DNA of 7,701 nt, taken from Planctomycetia bacterium. Lineage in GTDB: Bacteria > Planctomycetota > UBA11346. Positions 1 through 6,431 of this stretch are shown here, piece after piece. The translations under genes were made by a program, and so were the position numbers. Numbering within the stretch: position 1 is the stretch's first letter; each line of letters opens with the position of its first letter. The stretch lies in contig SYDV01000148.1 in the NCBI GenBank assembly GCA_005801395.1, positions 1-7,701 on the forward strand, in the 5' to 3' direction. The notes under the pieces are model-generated. The model searched no databases. It was not told the origin of the DNA and worked only from the letters and a program-made list of their open reading frames with translations.

Positions 1-44
1 GCAGGGCGACTAAAACGACAATTTGACGTTGAAAATGGACCCGT

Positions 45-84
45 TTGCCACCATTTGCCACCAATTGCCACCAATTGCCACCAA
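45..84. repeat. Tandem 10-mer repeat, four units
   Basis: Four head-to-tail copies of TTGCCACCAW fill this stretch. The first copy ends in T and the other three in A, so the last three are identical. The repeat lies downstream of mutS and within no supported gene. Frame 1 is open from position 1 to a TAG at 85-87, so the repeat could lie in the tail of a gene that begins outside the window, but nothing in that short translation is recognisable. The function is unknown; a slippage-generated minisatellite or a protein-binding array are both possible. Confidence 0.85.
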
Positions 85-298
85 TAGCGTGCGATAAGAC
101 CACTGCCGCCACTTTAATCCGTTCAATCCAAGATCCCCCACCTATCCTGACGGCCGTCTCAGGGAGGGTTTCAAGAGCGAACGAGCGAAGCCTCGACCGT
201 GATTATTGGCAATTCGAATGACGTACCGATCAGTGATGAGCTGAACCCCTTCCCTGAATCGGCCTAGGTCAAATCGGTTAGGCAACCAAGCTATCACG
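85..298. other. Non-coding flank downstream of mutS
   Basis: I see no convincing gene here. It contains a perfect 10-bp palindrome GACGGCCGTC (149-158). It also has an imperfect long-range inverted repeat: TCAGGGA at 159-165 pairs with TCCCTGA at 251-257, and GGGTT at 166-170 pairs with AACCC at 244-248, leaving a 2-nt bulge. A third short hairpin pairs GCCTA (262-266) with TAGGC (279-283). On the minus strand these lie just beyond the mutS stop and could form the 3' end of its transcript, but none is followed by a T-tract. A 62-codon minus-strand frame (142-330) overlaps the mutS end and was not accepted as a gene. Confidence 0.5.
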
Positions 299-2977
299 TT
301 AACTCTTTCGCGCTTGCCCCTGCAATTCATATAACAGGTCGAGCGCCTGACGTGGGCTCAATCCATCTAATTCTAAGGTACGCAGTCGTTCGACCACCGG
401 AGAATCAGCCGCAGCAAATAACGTTAATTGTATCCCGCCTGGGACTTTCGTCGTTGGTTGAATGGCCGATAATTCATGGTCACGATGTTCGAGCGTGGCG
501 AGCACGGCTTTTGCCCGCACGATCACCGCTAGAGGAACGCCAGCCAGGCGCGCGACGTGAATACCGTAACTACGTGTCGCAGCGCCTGGCACCATGCGAT
601 GTAAAAATACCACGTCGTCGTCCTGCTCAGCCACACTCACCGTCAAATTACCAATACTCGGACGTTCGACTGACAAATCGACTAATTCATGATAATGCGT
701 GGCAAATAACGTACGACAGCCAATGCGGTCGTGAATATATTCGGTGATAGCCCAAGCCAAACTGACTCCGTCGTACGTGGAAGTGCCACGACCGACTTCA
801 TCGAGCACCACTAAGCTGCGCGTAGTGGCGTGATTTAAAATAGCCGCCGTTTCAGCCATTTCGACCATGAACGTCGATTGTCCACGCGCTAATTCATCAC
901 CCGCGCCCACGCGAGTAAAGACGCGGTCAACCACACCAAAGCGCGCTGACGTGGCCGGCACAAAAGACCCTGCCTGTCCTAAAATAATAACGAGAGCAAC
1001 TTGGCGAATAAAGGTTGATTTACCGGCCATATTCGGCCCCGTAATGACTGCCACCCTAGGCATCGCAGCCGAATCGGCAGCTGAGGATTTCGCTAATCCG
1101 CTTTGCGCATCCAGGCGACAATCGTTGGCAACAAAACGTGAACGACCAATGGCGTCTTCTACTACCGGATGACGACTATCTTGCAGATCAATGACGAACG
1201 AATCATCAATAACGGGACGACACCAGTTTTGTTTGCGTGCCACATCAGCAAACGATGCCACTACGTCCACCGTTGATAAAGCTGCGCCGCAAGCTTGAAA
1301 AGCGTCCAATGCTTTTGCCGTTCGTTCACGCAAATCGGTAAATATCACCATCTCCGCAGCGCGAATTCGTTCATCGGCGCTTAACGCTTGGTCTTCGAAT
1401 TCTTTTAATTCGGGCGTAATATACCGTTCCGCGTTGACCAACGTTTGTTTACGAATGAAGTGCGTTGGCGCTTTTTCGCCGCGCGCTTTGCTCAGTTCAA
1501 TATAATAGCCAAATATTTTATTATAGCCGACTTTAATATTCTTCAGTCCACAAGCTTCGGCTTCACGAGCTTGATACTCCGCCAACCAAACACTGGCGTC
1601 GTTGCGAATACTCCGCAGATGATCTAAATCAGCATTTACCCCATCACGCACCATGCCACCTTCGCCGATGGCCAATGGTGGATCATCGACTAACAACGTA
1701 CGAATATCGTTAATTAATTCGCCTTCCGGCACCATTAAAGCCACCGCCTCATCAATAAGGCTGGTTATATCCGGCGCCGTCGCCAAGAGTTTGGCGACGA
1801 TTCCTGCCGCTTGAATGGTTGTCGCTAAATGAACTAAATCTCGCGCATGACATCGCCCTGTCGCGATGCGCGCCAACAAGCGTTCTAAGTCGTAAACATT
1901 TCCCAATGCCTGACGCACATCATCCCGACGTTGGTCATCGGCCACCAACCATGCCACGGCATCGTGGCGATGGTGAATGGCGGAACGATCAATTAGCGGA
2001 CGTGATAACCACTCGGATAATAAACGTGCTCCAGGAGCGGTCTTGGTGCGATCAACCGCCGCCAATAACGTACCGACACGTGAAAAATCTCGGCTCGAAC
2101 GCAACAAATCTAAATTACGACGACACGTTGCATTTAGCACTAAATGATCCGCTTGCTGCACACGCACGAGCCGCCGCACGTGCGACAAAGCACAGCCGCC
2201 TTCACCTGGATTCGCTGCTGCATCGGCATAACGCAAGGCTGCTGCTGCTGCTGCTGCTAAATGATCGTCACCAACGCCGATACCAAAACCGTCGAGGCTT
2301 CCGACACGCAATCGTTCGCATAAATAACGCCGCGCATCAACCCCTTTCCAGGCATAAGCAGCAAGCGTCGCGATGGGTGGAACCGCAATCGGCGCACTCA
2401 TTTCTCGAAGCGTTTCTTCAAAATGATCGCTACGTCTTAATTCTTCTGGTACGACAATTTCTGCCGGTGATAGTCCGGCCAAAGCCACCGCAATACGACC
2501 ACGATCACGCGCTTCTTCTACCGTGAAACGTCCCGTACTGACATCTAGTGCGGCAATACCAACGACGCCATCAAATGCCGTTATCGCCACTAAGTAATTA
2601 GCGGAACTGGCATCTAGTCCATTTTCATCAATGAGTGTCCCAGCCGTTATCACCCGCGTCAAACCACGCTTCACTAACCCTTTGGCTTCCTTAGGGTCTT
2701 CGAGCTGATCGACAATCGCCACGCGTTTACCGGCGGCCAATAAACGCGGTAAATACGTTTGTAAACTATGATGCGGAACACCGGCCATCGCGACCGGATT
2801 ATCCGCATCTTTATTGCGACTCGTCAGAGCTACGCCGGCGTAACGAGCGAGCGCTTCGGCATCTTCTAAAAACGCTTCGTAAAAATCCCCCATGCGCATA
2901 AGAATAATCGCATCTGGATGAGCCGCTTTGGCTTCCAAATACTGACGCATCATGGGGGTTTCTGGTGGTTTTGACAT
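299..2977 (-). CDS. mutS: DNA mismatch repair ATPase MutS
   Basis: MutS binds mispaired or looped-out bases in the cytoplasm and, with ATP, recruits MutL to start strand-directed repair. The 892-residue product is full length for MutS1 (E. coli has 853). The N-terminus carries PMMRQYL and then GDFYEAF (30-36), with the mismatch-wedging Phe-X-Glu as F32 and E34. The clamp and lever regions follow, then the ABC-type ATPase: Walker A GPNMAGKST (647-655), the STFMVEM signature near 701, Walker B LVVLDE with D726 and E727, and the THYHE switch histidine near 761. The C-terminus ends in the usual SPRQALDLLYEL helix region. Two oddities are a run of seven alanines (241-247) encoded by a GCA repeat and a longer than usual low-complexity linker before Walker A (about 621-640). 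The ATG at 2977 matches the family start, although I see no clear Shine-Dalgarno site before it. No mutL is present in the window. Confidence 0.98.
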   Translation of the reverse strand: MSKPPETPMMRQYLEAKAAHPDAIILMRMGDFYEAFLEDAEALARYAGVALTSRNKDADNPVAMAGVPHHSLQTYLPRLLAAGKRVAIVDQLEDPKEAKGLVKRGLTRVITAGTLIDENGLDASSANYLVAITAFDGVVGIAALDVSTGRFTVEEARDRGRIAVALAGLSPAEIVVPEELRRSDHFEETLREMSAPIAVPPIATLAAYAWKGVDARRYLCERLRVGSLDGFGIGVGDDHLAAAAAAALRYADAAANPGEGGCALSHVRRLVRVQQADHLVLNATCRRNLDLLRSSRDFSRVGTLLAAVDRTKTAPGARLLSEWLSRPLIDRSAIHHRHDAVAWLVADDQRRDDVRQALGNVYDLERLLARIATGRCHARDLVHLATTIQAAGIVAKLLATAPDITSLIDEAVALMVPEGELINDIRTLLVDDPPLAIGEGGMVRDGVNADLDHLRSIRNDASVWLAEYQAREAEACGLKNIKVGYNKIFGYYIELSKARGEKAPTHFIRKQTLVNAERYITPELKEFEDQALSADERIRAAEMVIFTDLRERTAKALDAFQACGAALSTVDVVASFADVARKQNWCRPVIDDSFVIDLQDSRHPVVEDAIGRSRFVANDCRLDAQSGLAKSSAADSAAMPRVAVITGPNMAGKSTFIRQVALVIILGQAGSFVPATSARFGVVDRVFTRVGAGDELARGQSTFMVEMAETAAILNHATTRSLVVLDEVGRGTSTYDGVSLAWAITEYIHDRIGCRTLFATHYHELVDLSVERPSIGNLTVSVAEQDDDVVFLHRMVPGAATRSYGIHVARLAGVPLAVIVRAKAVLATLEHRDHELSAIQPTTKVPGGIQLTLFAAADSPVVERLRTLELDGLSPRQALDLLYELQGQARKS
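2238..2258. repeat. (GCT)7 triplet repeat inside mutS
   Basis: Seven uninterrupted GCT units on the plus strand read as GCA/GCC alanine codons in mutS and give A241-A247. In E. coli MutS the matching region is the AAGCLLQYA helix, so extra or fewer alanines would stay in frame. The run is a simple-sequence tract prone to slippage. Confidence 0.9.
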
Positions 2978-3018
2978 TTTCTATTTAATTAGGAAATAAC
3001 TAAGAATTCAAAGAACTG

Positions 3019-3056
3019 CGCGCGGCCTCACTGTGTCGACGGCAATAATCCGCGCG
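3019..3056. repeat. Inverted repeat upstream of mutS
   Basis: CGCGCGG (3019-3025) is perfectly complementary to CCGCGCG (3050-3056), with a 24-nt spacer. It lies 42 to 79 bp upstream of the mutS start codon, between the SH3 gene's terminator and mutS. It could be an operator, a leader hairpin of the mutS mRNA, or a second terminator arm. I cannot choose between these, and no convincing -35/-10 pair is visible around it. Confidence 0.55.
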
Positions 3057-3081
3057 AAATAACGCCGAGTAGTACACGACC

Positions 3082-3130
3082 AATAATTGCGACCGCTTGC
3101 GTTTTTCACACCAGCGGTCCAGCAATTATT
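3082..3130 (-). terminator. Hairpin at the 3' end of the SH3-protein gene
   Basis: AATAATTGC plus GACCGCT (3082-3097) pairs with AGCGGTC (3113-3119) and GCAATTATT (3122-3130). This makes a 16-bp stem interrupted only by a 2-nt bulge (3120-3121), with a 15-nt loop. It begins at the last base of the minus-strand stop codon of the upstream gene and separates that gene from mutS. No T-run follows the stem on the minus strand, so it may act as an mRNA 3'-end stabiliser or an atypical terminator rather than a textbook intrinsic one. Confidence 0.7.
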
Positions 3131-4398
3131 TAGCGCGACAACAACATCACGTCATCCACCGTCACCAATGGAATTGGTGCATTACCTTGTCCATGCTTAT
3201 CGGCAGGAATAAGCGTTGATTCACCTTTGATGCCAACTAATCGCCAGAAAAATTCGGATAATTGGATATCGACGCCAGCTTTGGCTTTGACGAAGGCACA
3301 GACTTTACCGTTTTTGTCGATGATAACGTAATTAGTGCCAACTGACGATACGCCACGTTCTTCTAAAAATCCTTGGGCAGCAAATTCACCGGTGGGAACC
3401 ACGGGCGCATGCACGGCAGCTTGTTTGATTTGATCCGCGCCCACGGCTGGGGCAGTTGGTCCTGGAGGTTGTGGCAATGGATCGATGGCGGGTTTAACCA
3501 CAGCAGGTGTTGAATCAGGTTTCACCACCACGGGGTCTGATTTGACCACGGGGTCTGCCTTGGCCACCACCGGATCAGGCTTAATCACGACAATCGGTGG
3601 CTGTCCAGGCACATCGCGCGAAGGCGTAATATTATTTTGCCGCTGCACTTTTAATGCTGCGGTCACCACGGGAGCGATGCGATCTTTTAATCGTTTTCCC
3701 GCTAATTGAATACGTACACTAGGATGACCGGTTACGACCTGATCCAATTGTTGATCTAAATATGACCAATCTAATTTCGCTGCAATTTCGACATCTTGAT
3801 CGAGAGCGGCTTTATAAGCCGAATATCGCAATTGAATTTCTTCCCACAAATCATCGAGCTGATTATTTTGCTGAACCTGCTGCACCACGGCTGCCGCCAC
3901 CGGCGCTGGCACATGTAGGACAGTCTTATGAACATACGCAACCGCGCTTGGCGGATAAACCGGTAACCAGGCACCCACGCGAGCACGATCTTTTACTTCA
4001 AGAATTTCACCCAGTGCTAATTCCGCGACAATATTTCCACCCTGACGTGCATCATCACGCACACGTGCGCGGTCTTCGGTCACCAAATACGTTTTGCCAC
4101 CCTCTTGTAATTGCAGCACTTTTTCATGCACCCAGGCTGAACCCTGCCGTGGGAAACGAATTACATACCATTCAGGCATACCTTGCGCGACCCCGAGCAC
4201 TTCGACTGGTTCGCCAGCATCCAAAGTGACGACGACTTTCGCCTGGGTACTCGGGCCAAATCGCACATTTGCGCGCTTTAACATGGAGGTGCCAACCGCT
4301 GGGGCAACGACTTCAGCAGGAGCATCCGCAGCGTAGGTCATGTTCATTACACCAGTGCCGCAGCACGCCAGCAACAGTAAGGAGCAGACTTTGTACAT
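3130..4398 (-). CDS. Exported protein with two bacterial SH3-type domains
   Basis: The 422-residue product begins MYK and then a hydrophobic stretch, ending in TYA-AD at about residue 24. This is a likely Sec signal peptide with signal peptidase I cleavage; the LLAC near residues 9-12 makes a lipoprotein possible but less likely. Two SH3b-like units follow: about 37-97 (with NVRFGPS, VVVTLDAGEPVEVLG, SAWVHEKVL) and about 102-162 (with ARVRDD, AELALGEILEV, VAYVHKTVL). Then come a charged, probably coiled-coil segment (172-255), a Pro/Val-rich linker with repeated K-x-DPVV motifs (273-303), and a C-terminal beta-type domain (about 333-422) whose end, RLVGIKGE and PLVTVDDVMLL, resembles the OB-like tails of SH3 proteins in Verrucomicrobia-type bacteria. 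Bacterial SH3 domains usually bind cell-wall peptides, so a periplasmic or wall-associated role is inferred; no enzyme domain is present. The ATG at 4398 is chosen because GGAGGT (complement of 4406-4411) lies 7 nt upstream and a signal peptide starts there. A longer frame from 4536 lacks both. Confidence 0.85.
   Translation of the reverse strand: MYKVCSLLLLACCGTGVMNMTYAADAPAEVVAPAVGTSMLKRANVRFGPSTQAKVVVTLDAGEPVEVLGVAQGMPEWYVIRFPRQGSAWVHEKVLQLQEGGKTYLVTEDRARVRDDARQGGNIVAELALGEILEVKDRARVGAWLPVYPPSAVAYVHKTVLHVPAPVAAAVVQQVQQNNQLDDLWEEIQLRYSAYKAALDQDVEIAAKLDWSYLDQQLDQVVTGHPSVRIQLAGKRLKDRIAPVVTAALKVQRQNNITPSRDVPGQPPIVVIKPDPVVAKADPVVKSDPVVVKPDSTPAVVKPAIDPLPQPPGPTAPAVGADQIKQAAVHAPVVPTGEFAAQGFLEERGVSSVGTNYVIIDKNGKVCAFVKAKAGVDIQLSEFFWRLVGIKGESTLIPADKHGQGNAPIPLVTVDDVMLLSR
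3487..3599. repeat. Degenerate tandem repeat coding for K-x-DPVV units
   Basis: Within the SH3-protein gene an 18-bp unit beginning ACCACGGGGTCTG occurs twice in tandem (3527-3544 and 3545-3562), with diverged copies on both sides. On the minus strand it codes the linker motifs KPDPVV, KADPVV, KSDPVV and KPDSTPAVV. Such repeats make extended, flexible spacers, and their number often differs between strains. Confidence 0.75.
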
Positions 4399-4570
4399 GG
4401 ACGCGACCTCCGCGGGGAGCCTAGATATGAGAAGGGGAATGCAACATTGTCGGGAAATAGGCCAGCGGACATGGTTCACCCATGCGCAGAGCACCACTGC
4501 AAATCGCCCAACGCTGGGCCAGCCTTTGCGCTGCAAGAAGAATCATTAGGCTGCGCGCCGGAGATTCGAC
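4399..4570. other. Divergent spacer between the SH3 gene and accD
   Basis: This 172-bp spacer must hold the promoters of both outward-reading genes. I could not find a -35/-10 pair good enough to call on either strand. It contains two good ribosome-binding sites: ACCTCC at 4406-4411 (GGAGGT on the minus strand) and GGAG at 4560-4563 for accD. A small hairpin, GCCCA (4506-4510) with TGGGC (4515-4519), lies in the accD leader. Confidence 0.6.
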
Positions 4571-5407
4571 ATGGTGCTTGAACGTTTGCGGCGCGGAGCG
4601 CCGGGTCGCGAAGCGAAAAAAATTCCAGATGGTCTATGGGTTAAATGCCCATCGTGCGCCAAAACCGTTTTTAAACGCTTGGTTGAAGAACGCTTAGACA
4701 CCTGCCCTGAGTGTAATCACCATTTCCCGATGCCCGCATCGCGACGTCTGCAAAACCTCCTCGACGAAGGTACCTGGAGCGAATTCGACGCCGATATGAC
4801 GTCCTCCGATCCGCTCGGCTTCATCGATAGTCGCCCTTATGTAGAGCGCATTGCCCAACAAATGGCCAAAACAGGCCTCAAAGACGCCGTTATGTGCGGC
4901 AGCGGCAAAATAAATGGCCTTGGTGTTGGCATTGGCGTTATGGACTTTTCCTTCAATGGCGGCTCGATGGGTTCAGTCGTCGGTGAAAAATTGACACGCA
5001 TGATTGAGTTCGCCACCAAAGAGCGTCGTGCTGCGATTATTGTTTCATCATCAGGCGGTGCGCGCATGCAGGAAGGCGCCCTCTCGTTGATGCAAATGGC
5101 CAAAACCAGCGCCGCTTTGGGTCGCCACCAAGAAGCCAAACTGCCGTACATTTCGGTGCTAACCAACCCCACGATGGCCGGCGTCATGGCCAGTTATGCC
5201 AGCTTAGGTGATGTCATTATCGCCGAACCTCGAGCCCTCATCGGCTTCACCGGACCACGCGTGATTAAGGAAACCATTAAGCAAGAATTGCCTGAGGGCT
5301 TCCAAACCAGCGAGTTCCTGCACGAACACGGTCAACTCGACCTGATCATCACGCGTCAAGATTTGAAAGCCGAACTAGGCCGAATTCTACGCTATTTGAT
5401 GGGTTAA
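4571..5407 (+). CDS. accD: Acetyl-CoA carboxylase carboxyltransferase beta subunit
   Basis: AccD forms, with AccA, the carboxyltransferase that moves CO2 from carboxybiotin to acetyl-CoA, giving malonyl-CoA for fatty acid synthesis in the cytoplasm. The 278-residue protein has the N-terminal zinc ribbon CPSC (C26, C29) and CPEC (C45, C48), then the crotonase-fold core: FNGGSMGSVVGEK (128-140), GGARMQEG (162-169), MQMAKTSAAL (174-183) and GFTGPRVI (225-232), the glycine-rich loops that bind the CoA thioester. It lacks the acidic/proline-rich tail that makes E. coli AccD longer (about 304), which is common outside enterics. The ATG at 4571 has GGAG 7 nt upstream and matches the usual start. It stands alone: no folC follows it and no accA is in the window. 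It is followed by hairpins rather than a downstream partner gene. Confidence 0.97.
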   Translation: MVLERLRRGAPGREAKKIPDGLWVKCPSCAKTVFKRLVEERLDTCPECNHHFPMPASRRLQNLLDEGTWSEFDADMTSSDPLGFIDSRPYVERIAQQMAKTGLKDAVMCGSGKINGLGVGIGVMDFSFNGGSMGSVVGEKLTRMIEFATKERRAAIIVSSSGGARMQEGALSLMQMAKTSAALGRHQEAKLPYISVLTNPTMAGVMASYASLGDVIIAEPRALIGFTGPRVIKETIKQELPEGFQTSEFLHEHGQLDLIITRQDLKAELGRILRYLMG

Positions 5408-5418
5408 CCACTCGTTTC

Positions 5419-5449
5419 GGCACCTTGGAATCGGTGTTCCCAAGGTGCC
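5419..5449 (+). terminator. Hairpin after accD
   Basis: GGCACCTTGG (5419-5428) pairs perfectly with CCAAGGTGCC (5440-5449) over an 11-nt loop, starting 12 nt after the accD stop. This is a strong GC-rich stem in the right place for a terminator, but the bases after it (AACTGAAG) are not a T-tract. It may work with the following hairpin and C-rich segment. Confidence 0.7.
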
Positions 5450-5455
5450 AACTGA

Positions 5456-5488
5456 AGCGAAAAACTGACGCCTCGTTAGCTTTTCGCT
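5456..5488 (+). terminator. Second hairpin after accD, T-rich arm
   Basis: AGCGAAAA (5456-5463) pairs perfectly with TTTTCGCT (5481-5488) over a 17-nt loop, seven bases after the first accD hairpin. A nearby weaker pairing, GTTGC (5492-5496) with GCAAC (5518-5522), follows. The function is uncertain: part of a bipartite terminator, or a structured 3' untranslated region. Confidence 0.45.
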
Positions 5489-5520
5489 CAAGTTGCTTGC
5501 CTAAACGCTAAAATTTTGCA

Positions 5521-5610
5521 ACCTGCGCACCCCTCTCACCACCCGCTGTCCGCGCCGTGGCTCTTTCGGAACCTTCGGCCCCCTCTGACCATTCGCACTC
5601 CTCGGACCCT
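5521..5610 (+). promoter_or_regulatory. C-rich, G-poor segment, candidate Rho-loading site
   Basis: By hand count these 90 bases contain 44 C and 17 G, rich in TC and CC steps and with little secondary structure in the first part. Rho factor loads on such C-rich, G-poor untranslated RNA. The segment lies after two T-tract-free hairpins and before the phosphatase gene, so it may terminate accD read-through. It could instead simply be the untranslated leader of the next gene. Confidence 0.35.
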
Positions 5611-5639
5611 GCGAACTTATTTTTTCGGAAACTACTATA

Positions 5640-6344
5640 ATGCCAATTCCTGATATTCGCGCTCTTTGGTCATCTGCTAAAGCAGTTTGTTTTGATGTGG
5701 ACAGTACGGTTAGCCCCGATGAGGGCATCGATGTCTTAGCAAAACATGCTGGCGTTGGCGACGAAGTTGCTGCTATTACCAAAAACGCCATGAACGGTGG
5801 CATGCCTTTTGAAGAGGCACTTAAAGCACGCTTAGCGATTATTCGTCCGTCGTTACGCATGATGCGCGAGTGCTTAGCCAGCCATCCTCCACGGCTCACG
5901 CCTGGGGTACTCGATTTAATTAGTCGCTTAGAGCGACGCGGCACTCATGTGTATTTAGTCAGTGGTGGCTTCACCCACATGATTATGCCCCTGGCCAAAC
6001 AATTAGGACTGCCAAAAGGCCGCGTGTACGCTAATGATTTACGCTTTGCACCTGATGGTTCCTACACCGGCATCGATGAAACTGCTTATACCAGCAAAAC
6101 TGGCGGTAAAGGCGCGTGCATTGCCTTCCTCAAAGAACGCTTTCACTACGATCCCATCGTCATGGTTGGCGACGGCGCCACTGATTTAGAAGCCCGTCCA
6201 CCAGCGGACGCCTTTATCGGCTACGGTGGCGTCATTGTGCGCGATAATATTAAGAAAAAAGCCGATTGGTTCGTCACCGATTTCGCCGATTTAGTTGGCG
6301 CACTTCAAGCCCCAGCTGTACGCCGACGTTCGAACGTTTCGTAA
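5640..6344 (+). CDS. serB: Phosphoserine phosphatase, eukaryotic PSPH-like
   Basis: This enzyme removes phosphate from O-phospho-L-serine, the last step of serine synthesis, in the cytoplasm. The 234-residue protein is a HAD-superfamily phosphatase: motif I FDVDST with nucleophile D19 and acid/base D21, motif II SGG (108-110), the conserved lysine K157 in GGKG, and motif III GDGATD (177-182). From memory, the wording follows animal PSPH closely along its whole length: AVCFDVDSTV, EGIDVLAKHAGV, PPRLTPG, SGGF, GDGATDLEARPPADAFIGYGG. Length is close to human PSPH (225). It lacks the N-terminal extension of E. coli SerB. The ATG at 5640 has only a weak GGA 9 nt upstream. It is a free-standing gene with no serA or serC beside it. 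The C-terminal tail after residue 223 is basic and unconserved. Confidence 0.93.
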   Translation: MPIPDIRALWSSAKAVCFDVDSTVSPDEGIDVLAKHAGVGDEVAAITKNAMNGGMPFEEALKARLAIIRPSLRMMRECLASHPPRLTPGVLDLISRLERRGTHVYLVSGGFTHMIMPLAKQLGLPKGRVYANDLRFAPDGSYTGIDETAYTSKTGGKGACIAFLKERFHYDPIVMVGDGATDLEARPPADAFIGYGGVIVRDNIKKKADWFVTDFADLVGALQAPAVRRRSNVS

Positions 6345-6352
6345 GGTCGTCC

Positions 6353-6385
6353 TAACCGCTGGTTCGCATGACGAACCAGCGGTTA
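6353..6385 (+). terminator. 14-bp perfect hairpin after serB
   Basis: TAACCGCTGGTTCG (6353-6366) pairs without mismatch with CGAACCAGCGGTTA (6372-6385) over the 5-nt loop CATGA, starting 8 nt after the serB stop. Downstream is TCTAAATC, not a T-tract. Position and strength argue for a transcript end, in either direction, between serB and the EVE gene. It shares the 9-mer ACCAGCGGT with the hairpin at 3082-3130. Confidence 0.75.
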
Positions 6386-6431
6386 TCTAAATCAATGTGA
6401 GCACACTCCGCGAAACTGATAAGAGACAGCC

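Noticed and set aside
1..45. Possible remnant of an IS21-type insertion sequence end (GTTGAAAATGGACCC)
   Set aside because: The motif vaguely recalls IS21-family flanks, but it is too short, and no transposase or matching terminal repeat is visible.
142..330. 62-codon minus-strand frame overlapping the 3' end of mutS
   Set aside because: It overlaps the mutS coding end in another frame, has no clear ribosome-binding site, and its translation resembles no family I know.
1819..2526. Long plus-strand frame antisense to mutS
   Set aside because: It is a shadow of the mutS reading frame; the translation is low in recognisable features and rich in His and Arg, as expected for such a shadow.
4399..4536. 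N-terminal extension of the SH3 protein from an ATG at 4536
   Set aside because: The 46 extra residues do not form a signal peptide, whereas the ATG at 4398 has GGAGGT at ideal spacing and starts a proper signal peptide.
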